From Fratercula arctica (taxonomy: Eukaryota; Chordata; Aves; Charadriiformes; Alcidae), in assembly GCA_947846985.1 (NCBI GenBank), contig CANTUZ010000008.1, positions 29,965,352 to 30,029,351 on the forward strand: 64,000 bases of DNA, given 5' to 3'. The notes beneath the pieces are model-generated. The model was given only the letters and a program-made list of their open reading frames with translations, did not search any database and had not been told where the DNA came from. Below, piece after piece: positions 55,984 to 64,000 of the stretch (positions are counted from its first letter, which is position 1; each line of letters starts with the position of its first letter). A program made the position numbers and the translations under genes.

Positions 55984-57345
55984 CTGCTGTTGGAAATGAC
56001 ACGTCTGAAGTGGCTAACAAGAAACACTTACTATGATCCAGACAGTTTCACGCATACTTCCACTTTATGCATTGTTATTGCATGTACATCTAAAGTACCT
56101 ATTGCTTCCAAATCCTGGAATTTAGAAGCATTTTGGTGTGGTAAGGCACTAGTCTTTATATATTTAATACATAATGTTCTGAAAGCTTGCATGAGAACGG
56201 CAGCTGTCGTATAGCACTGCAACAGATCTTAAAACCAAGTACAACAGGTAAAGAGTGGAAAGAACTCTTAACTGTATAGCTATTGGGTTTTACAGTGCTT
56301 TGTGGTTTTATTGTTTCGTTGGTTGTTTTTTAGCCTACTATTAGCAGTGCACTGATCTAGGTTCTTCTGTTGATGCTAAAAACAAATACAAGCCAGTGCA
56401 AAACACTGAAATTCACCGGGTACTTTCCCCAGAACCTAATAATGGAAAATGCCTACCCAGAATGCCTACCCAGTAATGCCAGTTCTTCATTAACAAGTTC
56501 TGGCTTGTGTGCCTCCACAGACTAGCAAAACAGAAGGAGAGATGGTCTTTTAAATAATTTGGATTCCATCTATCTGCTGCATTAGACGTTGTGATTCACC
56601 CAGGACCTCATGACGTCAGTACTGCCCACAGCACACGAGAGTATATGTTAATAAGTGAGACAGTCTGCCATGTTTTGGGATGTGTTTTCCACTGATGCAA
56701 AAATAAGTCTACATGTGGCAGGGCTTTCCAGTAATCAAACCACACAGCTAAAAAAATGTGGGATTTTGGCAGATGTTTTGTGGAAGCTGAAACATGATTC
56801 ACACTCGTTGCACCAGCCATAGTTGTAAAAGTACACTTTATCATATTTGAACCATGTCATGTGGCAGACACTGGCTCTTAAGACTGGATTAAATTAAACA
56901 CCCCACATTCGCTGCTTTTGCTTATAAAAAATGATATGTCTTTATTAATTGATTATTTTTTTCAAGTTGTGCTTCTGAAAAAGACATGAGTGAAAATTGT
57001 CCTAAATACAGAAATTTTTTCTCCAGGGGAGCAGACGCCTAACATGAAGAGTTCACTTAATGTGCTTGTTATACAACAGTATAACCTGGATGAGTTGTAT
57101 TGAAACTTACTGAATTTATGGAATTCTGTTCCCTCCTAAAGCAAGCCATTGCAAATTTTTAATACTCCAGATACAGTGTCCTGTCCAGGAAAACAGGTCA
57201 AGGCCTTGGCGTGCCTTGCTTGGTTTCTGCTGTAGCTACACCATACATCCTTCTAGCGTGTGTTTCATGCAAGCAGAAAGAAGAGGGGGTTTTGCTAATC
57301 ATAATAAAATGGTAATATTAAAATAAATATATATTTATATTAATG
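55984..57345 (+). other. CFLAR: CFLAR 3' UTR
   Basis: About 1.36 kb of AT-rich sequence after the stop, ending near two AATAAA hexamers at 57303-57308 and 57322-57327. It contains a 13-bp tandem duplicate (atgcctacccaga) near 56449-56475. Confidence 0.6.
57303..57327 (+). terminator. CFLAR poly(A) signals
   Basis: Two AATAAA hexamers, at 57303 and 57322, with an overlapping ATTAAA at 57318. The T-rich tatatttatattaatg follows. The LTR insertion starts only about 40 bases downstream. Confidence 0.55.
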
Positions 57346-57368
57346 TACCATTTTGTGTAATATATAAA

Positions 57369-57942
57369 TGTCCTGGGTTTGGGTGAAACAGAGCCAACTT
57401 TCTGTCCGGTGAGAGAGGCTCTCACTCTTACTTGTTGCTGTTGCAGCCAGGGTCAGCTGACTGGGTTGTTGACCCTGTGGAGGGGTTGCACCTTTGGGGA
57501 GACCTGGATAGGTCAGGTGACACAAGCTGACTAATCGGGTGTTCCATCCCATCTGCCACCCTCAGTATTAAAGCTGAGGGACCAAAGGGGTCAGGTTGGC
57601 TCTTCAGTGTCTGATGTTTGAGGAGGATCCCGTCAGCTCATCTGCCTTTTGATCCTGGTCAGTGTGTTCCAGTTCCCATTTGTCACTGAGTCCAGCCTGG
57701 AACTTTCCCAGTGCCTGCCAGCGACATCTTGCTAGGAACTTGATCCAGTTTTGAATATATTTATTTATACTGTATCTATTTCATTATCTCCTTTTTTATT
57801 TTATTATTAGTATTTCATTAAAGTACTTTAGTTTTTCTAAACTAAAAAATCTCTTTATCTCTCTTCTTCCTCTCCTTGGAGCGAGAGGTGGGGGAGAGCA
57901 TCTGTTGTCTTGTCATTGGCCAACCCAGCCCAAACTGCAACA
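57369..57942 (+). mobile_element. solo LTR of an endogenous retrovirus
   Basis: A 574-bp element starting TGTCCTGGG and ending TGCAACA, the TG…CA ends of an LTR. It is flanked by an exact 5-bp duplication ATAAA (57364-57368 and 57943-57947). TATA-like tattaaag at 57565-57572 and cattaaagtac poly(A)-type signal near 57817. No internal retroviral genes adjoin it, so it is a solo LTR left by recombination. The 5-bp duplication favours an ERVL-like (class III) family over ERVK, whose duplications are 6 bp; the class is inferred. Confidence 0.85.
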
Positions 57943-57947
57943 ATAAA

Positions 57948-60940
57948 GTACATTTTATACTGATTAAATCTTCACTTGTTCACTCATTATCTTTTTTTTT
58001 AATTTTGTATTCAGTTTTATTTGTATGTTGACTCTAGAAAGTTACATACATGGTTGTGATGAGAAGAAATTTTTGCACAATTTAGAAAAATAATTCACAT
58101 GTATTGTAAGCCTATGTATTCTATACTTTTCTCTTTCCACTTCATAAGCTATAGTGTCCTCTTTAATAAAAGTATATGGAAACCTTTTAATAACTTTGAA
58201 TTGGGAAATGCAACCAAAAATATATGTTAAACTATGGATACCTTATTTGCGTTACTGTAATTTTATGTAGGCACAGGCATAAGAGGAAAAATAGAAAATA
58301 GTATTTTGCAAAATTCCAACGTTGTCTAAAGGCTTGTTCTCTATAAGTGTTAAAGTAAAAATACTAAATCCAATTTTATGATATTACAGGTTTGGAAATA
58401 AATGCATCATAGCGGGGCAGGGAGAGGGAGCAGGAATTCCTTTGAGTTTACTGTTTTTTAAGAAAGGGCCTATTGAACCAGTCCTTTTCTTAAACTAATG
58501 TAATTTTGCTTCTGGCTTTAAAAATACTGTGTGTCTTAAAATTACATTCATATGCATTCCACAGACTCCCACAGAGAATTTACTGCGTTCTGTCAACAGA
58601 AGGGTCTGTATTATATGTGATAGGTAGTAAAAATAGCATTCATTTCTAACCCTGAATATTTAATAACTGACTATTTTACAATAAAGCACAAGTGTCATTT
58701 TGAAACTACCTTGCTTATGTTTCATGGGATAAGAGAAGGATTATAAAGTAACAGATTTGGAATCTTAGAAGTTACTTCCTGTGGTGGCTGGTAAATGAGG
58801 CAAATGATGTGAAATAAGTATGTTTTCTGTGGTTGTAGAAATCAGATGTAATTCCTAGTTATCATATATACCTATGTGATGTTAATAAATGTGATTTCTT
58901 TCACAAATTAACTTCACTTTTTCCTATTTCAGTTACTAGCTTTTGCATGTGATGAGTACTTCTGCTGCCTTATAGACAACCAAAACCAGGGAGAGTGGAA
59001 CCAAGAGGAGGCAGAGAGATGGGGGAAAGAAATACAGAAATTTCAAGCAGGAACAAGGAGAATGGTAGGGAGAACCAAGAGAAGAAGTAGGGAAAAGAAG
59101 ATTTGGAGGAGAGAGACAGCATCAGTATTGGAAGGATAAAGAAGCAAAGAGAAGTGGGAGAAACGAAGTAAGAATAATAGTGGCTGTCCTTACAGGATCT
59201 AACAATGTGGTGGGTTTTTGTGGGTTGGTTGGTCTGGGGTTTTTTTGAGTTATGCTGTATACAACTATTTATTTAAAATATTAGCAATAGGATATATTCT
59301 GTTTCTGATAGTTTTGTGACAATATAGGTTTGGTTTGGGGGTTATGAAGTATACATGTTCTTCGCCTTAAGTGCCTGACACAGTAAGTAAAGTTCTTGTC
59401 CCTTCCCTTAAGAAATGACAAAGAAATCCTGTTTTGAAAACTGTAGAGGCTCCTGTAAATTACCCTTGCAGTGAAAAAGTCTCTTTGTGTCTGGCTGGTG
59501 ATAGGAAGTGTCTGTTCTTGCAGTACTGTGCACCTAAAATTTGAGTCTGGAAAATGACTGGATGCAGGGCCTAGGTTGCATCAGGTTGTACACGTATTTC
59601 AGGTAGAGTGGTTGAATGATGTCAAACTTCTGTTCAGTACCCAAAAGAAAAGAGGGAAAAGAATTAATTCTGGATCCATCATGAGTTGAGGGTGTTAGTG
59701 AGATGCTGGTGAAATGTCATGGTCACGGACTGCCAAAATGTGTAGTTTTCAAAACCTGCTGTTGAACAAGATAAAACAAACCCCTCTTGCTCCACTTATG
59801 CATTGTCAGTGGTTGGAACAAGGCTGTCAGACTCACTGCTCTGTGGCACTGAATTTCCTGTCTGATAACTGAAATTTCAAACATTTGTTGTACTTCTGTA
59901 TGTGCTGTATATATGGAAGAGGGAAAACTCAAGAGACCCATGAGGCAGGAGATTTGTGTGGTGTTTTGCATGACTTAGTTTGCATGATTTCTCTCAGCCA
60001 CCTACATTAATATGACTGAGCCATAAATCCAGTTTACTTTTTACTGTTACATACTTATGCCTTACAATGGTTGCCAACTCATTATCCAGACAAGAAGTTA
60101 GGTTCAAGAGGAAGTTCAAGTGCTAGCAGTTGTAGATGGAGTATGCTGTATGACTTATTCCCCCTTGCAACTCTGCATAAGAATTAGGAGTGACTTCTGT
60201 TACAGATGCCTGAGTCAGAGAAGCTTTTTATGACAGTTTCTGGTAATTCTTTTTTCTAGAGTTTTACATTTCTGACATGCAGGATGGTGTTGCTGAGAAG
60301 AGACTGCCATCTGTGTGGATGATCTGCTGTGTATCTGGTTATGTTCATTTAAACTGTATCTCCTGTACAGAATTATTTGACAGCTTTTCTGTGGCTGTTT
60401 TGGAGAATGTCTGTTTTTCAGTTTATTAGAATCAGTAAGACATTACAAGTCTTTTAGGAATTATGTTTTTGTGGATTGTCGCTTTCTGTACGTGACATTT
60501 TCAAATTTGTGTTACTCTAAGAGTGTATTTTCAGTGTTTTGTAGAAACATCATCAGAAATGTGATTTGAATGGGTGCTGTTTAGCATCATGATTCAGTAA
60601 AATTGGTGCTGTTAACTGCTACCACTAAATTGCTATTATTACTAAATTACAAATGCTGGGTTTCAAGCCGATTTTCTAAGAAAATTTCTGCATGCAGTCA
60701 GACTGATTGTCCCAGTCTCACTCTAGACCAGAGAATGAACTCTTGAAACTCTGGGTGGACTCATCTTGTAGATCTCTATGGCTTGTTACATTTGGCTACC
60801 AAAAACTGTTTGCCAAAGAGCCTACCAGAAACATTTGGGGCTCTTTTGCAATGAAGCCTCCTTTAAAAGGGCTTGACAACAAAAGCAAATAGAGTTACTG
60901 GTCACTTGTATTTCGTCCCGGAAACGTTGTCGGTTGCTTT
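57948..60940. other. intergenic downstream of CFLAR
   Basis: About 3 kb, AT-rich, no coding signature. A purine-rich tract lies at 58981-59170 and a T/G tract at 59210-59250. Confidence 0.65.
58981..59170 (+). repeat. polypurine-rich tract
   Basis: About 190 bases strongly enriched in A and G on the plus strand (many gagag, ggaga and agaag words), with no reading frame or repeat period visible. Confidence 0.7.
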
Positions 60941-60944
60941 TTTC

Positions 60945-61650
60945 TGACTATCTAGCGAAGTTTCCTCGACCCGGGGGAACGGGCTGGAGGTTGACAAGCC
61001 CCGAGGCCGAGTACTGAGAGGGCCCTGGCCCGGGCTCGGCCGGAAAGGCGGCGCAGCGCGGCCGCGTCCCGGCGCTCGGCCCGGCCCGGCCCGTTCCTGC
61101 GGGGCGCCGCCGCGCTCCGTGGGAGCCCGCCCTCTCACTGGCAGTGGTGTGGCGCTCCAGGACGTGTCCCCAGCCCCTTGTCCCCGATCGACTTTGTCCC
61201 ACTTTCCGCCCCCGCCATCGGGGATGCCGTGTCCTTCCCGCACGGCCTCGGCTGGCAGCGCCTCCACCCCCAGCTCCGGCAGGGCGCAAGGCTCCGCGCC
61301 CTACCCCCGCGGGGAGGTGCGGGGTCGTGACTCAGCACTCGGGCGCGCACCGCCGGCTCGCGGCTGGCCGGGAATAAACCGGGAAGCGCTAAGCGCCGCC
61401 CCGAGAGTAGCTGCCGAGAGAGGGGACAGGGTCGGAATTCACGTAAGAGGTAAGAGAGGGGGGACTAAAATGGAGAGGGAATGAAGAAGGGCTTCAGCTC
61501 TCGAGTCCGCAGGCTGAATCCCGCTCCTTCCTTCCTGCCTGCCTTCCGGTATGGTGTAGCTACTGCTGGGCTGACCGCGGGCCCGGAGCTGAGTACAACC
61601 CTTGCTTGTGGGGCTGTGGGACGTGCCTCGGCATTCCCTCGGGCTTCGTG
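60945..61650. promoter_or_regulatory. CpG island, promoter of an unidentified next gene
   Basis: A GC/CpG-rich block with a TGACTCAGCA element (AP-1/MARE or antioxidant-response type) at 61328-61337. A plus-strand donor-like pair gtaagaggtaagag lies at 61443-61456. By the order known in other vertebrates the next gene right of CFLAR is a CASP10/CASP8-type caspase, so this may be its untranslated first exon. No caspase-coding exon is visible before the window ends. Confidence 0.55.
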
Positions 61651-62860
61651 TGTTTGCGTTATTCTTGCATCTTTTAGTCTGGCACTGTCACAATCAATAA
61701 AACTTTAAGGGAAAAAGTAATAATGTGATAATTTTTATTGCTTATTTTATGTGATTTTCTTTCTCGGGATATATCACAAAACATAAATTAGAGACGCTGA
61801 TCCAGCACCTTTCTGTGCGTCGATGTTCTGCTTGCTAATGCCCTGCTAGCTCTAGCTGTAAGTGTTAGCGTGAGCCACAGCAGACCTGGGGAGCAGCTAG
61901 GTCCTGGGCACCGTGTGTGTTAGTGCTGGATGTTTAGCATCGTCTTGTTTCACTGGAATAGGGATTGTTTGCTCGATTTCCTTCTGTGCTTTAGGACTCT
62001 GGTTTTTACCATGGTGTTTTATAAATGGCCTGTAAAATGCATGAAGTGTATGGGGTTCTAAAAACACCGAAGCGGTAGGCTGAGCAGTGGATGAGCAGGC
62101 AGGGCGCCGTCTGGGAGAGAGGGCCAGCCCAGCCTGCCCTGAGTACAGAGGCGGGAAAGTGAGAGTAAACAGCTAATGAATGCAGCACGCGCTGGGAGGT
62201 CTTGAGAGTATCCCAAACTCAAGCAGGACATTTTTGAGTGAAAAAAGCTTTCCAAGAATGGCAGCAACACAGACTTGAAAGCTATTTGAAAGGTAGATGA
62301 AGGAACTTGTGCTGGAACTTGCTTCAGTTTGATTTGCTGATGAAACAACTACACCTGGTTTACACACAACTTGCCCTGTTCTCCTAAAGTGATGATTTTT
62401 AAACTCATTTAATTGAAATCATTGGCTCTAAATTCTTGAATTGTCATAATTCAGTTTGAACTTGGATTATATAGGCTTATTATTTTAGGCAGGAATCAGT
62501 TTAACCTAAATTATTCTGCTGTATTTAGTTGATCGAAGCATCTGGATAGGATTTTAAAGTAGCTTTTAGCTAAATGAGTTTAAAGTCTGATTTACTGTGA
62601 AGTGATACAGTTTTTTCGTGTAGATAACTGAGATCTGAGCCTTTTTTATAACAGCTTCAGTGAAGAGAGTGTAACAACACATGGGATTTCATATGTGGAG
62701 AGAGACAATCTGAAGGACAATTATTGAGCTGTGGGAGAGTAAGTTTGAATACAGGAAAAAGCAATCTGACTTTTTTTTTGCACAGGCTTAGACTTGTGAC
62801 TTAGGGACAGGACACGATTCAGGGTTCCTGGGTTCTTTCAAACCTTATTTTCTAACTGAG
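61651..62860. other. sequence right of the third CpG island
   Basis: No exon recognised. AATAAA at 61696-61701. If the island drives a rightward gene this is its first intron. Confidence 0.5.
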
Positions 62861-63517
62861 TGTCATGGTTTTGGCTGGACTGGACACTGAAACGAACGAC
62901 AGATGCTCTCCCCAACCTCTCCCTTCTGGGAGAGAAGGATGAGAGAGAAAATTACTTATGAGTTTAAAAGAAACTAAACTACTTTAAATAAACTGTTAAT
63001 AATAAAATAATAGAAAGAAAAGATAATAATAATAATAATAAAGAGAATAATGAAATACATACAACATATACAAAATCATTATCAAGCTCCCGGGATGACG
63101 ATCGCATCACCGGCAGGCACTGGAAGAGTCCCAGGCTGGACTCAGTGACCGATGGGAACTGGATTCTGGATCTGTATCAAAGGCAGACAGACAGAGCCCT
63201 CCTCAGATGATGGCTGTTGAAGAAAGAACTGGCCCCTTTGATCCCTCAGCTTTTATACTGAGCATGATGCAGATGGCATGGATTACCCTGTTGGTCAGTT
63301 TTGGGTCACCTGTCCTGTCTGCTTCTTCCCTGCAGGTGCAACCCCTCTACGCTTTTCTACTTCCAATCCTGCAATGGGACAAATATCAAAGTTAGCTGAC
63401 CTTGGTTGTTATAGCAACAAGTATAAGCAGGAGCCTCTCTGCATATGGTTCCTTGGTGTTAACTATAAACATCAAGCCTTATCTCTGCTAGAAGCAGATA
63501 CTGCCTAAAAAAATACA
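62861..63517 (-). mobile_element. second LTR of the same family, inverted
   Basis: Read on the minus strand this matches the LTR at 57369 through its middle and 3' part. Shared blocks are AAGCTGAGGGAYCAAAGGGG, CAGTTCCCATYKGTCACTGA, GTCCAGCCTGG, CCAGTGCCTGCC and the GGGGAGAGCATCTGT end. The terminal bases are clear at 62861 (tgtcatgg on plus, CCATGACA on minus). The other end is uncertain; aca at 63515-63517 is a guess, and no clean target duplication was found. A (ATA)n run at 63021-63041 lies inside. Promoter-like TATAAAAG, minus sense, at 63250-63257. Confidence 0.8.
63021..63041. repeat. (AAT)n microsatellite
   Basis: Seven ATA/AAT units inside the second LTR, in the same place as an A/T-rich tract (ttttattattag) of the first LTR, so expanded from LTR sequence. 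Confidence 0.85.
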
Positions 63518-64000
63518 CTGTTAATTTCAGAGAGTGCAGTTTGTTAGAATAGACTTAACTGAAAAGTAAAATAACTGAACAAAAACTTGTTTCTGTTTTA
63601 CCTCAAACCAGGGCATTGGGCATCTAGACTTGGTGATTGTATTTTCTGTCTGCCTCTGAATACAAAATTGCAACAGTCTCCTCCCTGTGCCCCCATGTGC
63701 TGTGATACCTTCTGTGATTTATCTGCTGAGCTGTTCTCCCAGATGGTTCAAAGGCTTTGGTTTCAGAGGTTTTGTCCCTACTCCACTTCTCTGATTTTTT
63801 TCTTGTGCTCCCTCATGTAGAAAGCTTTGCTGCTTCCAGCCGCTCTAAACAAAAGACCTGCCTGCCCATTTGAACAGAAGGCACTGAGGCACCTCAGTGC
63901 CTAGGCTACATGGAAGAAGTTTGTATAGTGGAAGGGTGATTAGTCTATTGAACTTCAGTAAGATTGAGTTGCTTGTGCAGAGCCTGTTTAGACTGAGCAC
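63518..64000. other. right edge, nothing recognised
   Basis: AT-rich to neutral sequence with no splice-bounded coding exon or repeat that I could name. Confidence 0.5.

Noticed and set aside
60902..61484. Open frames of about 113-121 residues on both strands of the third island
   Set aside because: Same GC-rich effect; no homology signal and no splice-consistent caspase sequence.
57948..62860. Internal retroviral genes between the two LTRs
   Set aside because: The LTRs are in opposite orientation and the DNA between them has no gag, pol or env signature; they are separate insertions, not one provirus.

Overview
The window is vertebrate nuclear DNA, almost certainly from a bird. It is AT-rich with many short introns and three CpG-rich promoter islands. 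It carries two CR1 LINE fragments ending in the avian-type CR1 3' region and two LTRs of one endogenous retrovirus family. The gene order HYCC2 (FAM126B, minus), NDUFB3 (plus), CFLAR (plus) is the order known from human 2q33, where CASP10 and CASP8 follow. I cannot name the species; the small intergenic distances suggest a neoavian bird.

Layout. (1) 1-29.1 kb: HYCC2 on the minus strand. Eight coding exons are visible from 21687 down to 3622, and a ninth, optional exon lies near 9.1-9.26 kb. The exon with the start codon was not found and probably lies in the assembly gap at 23221-23718. One or two untranslated 5' exons lie near 28.6-28.9 kb. (2) 28.7-29.6 kb: a CpG-rich bidirectional promoter with inverted CCAAT boxes and ETS-type sites, firing HYCC2 leftward and NDUFB3 rightward. 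(3) 29.5-34.0 kb: NDUFB3, complete, 100 codons over two coding exons. (4) 34-38.7 kb: intergenic. (5) 38.74-39.6 kb: a CpG island, the likely CFLAR promoter, with signs of a possible antisense start. (6) 45.2-57.35 kb: CFLAR, nine coding exons, 489 residues, two death-effector domains plus an inactive caspase-like domain. (7) 57.37-57.94 kb: a solo LTR with an exact 5-bp target duplication. (8) 58-60.9 kb: intergenic. (9) 60.95-61.65 kb: a third CpG island, probably the promoter of the next gene, which by synteny would be a CASP10/CASP8-type caspase. (10) 62.86-63.5 kb: a second, inverted LTR of the same family.

The three genes are independent in function: HYCC2 in plasma-membrane PI4KA scaffolding, NDUFB3 in respiratory complex I, CFLAR in control of death-receptor signalling. 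Only HYCC2 and NDUFB3 visibly share regulation, through their common promoter. All exon limits below come from reading GT/AG signals, phase continuity and recalled family sequence, not from transcript data. I found no new multi-gene system. The points most worth a check are the optional HYCC2 exon, the transcription-oriented T/G tracts, the possible antisense transcript at the CFLAR island, and the inverted LTR pair around the third CpG island.
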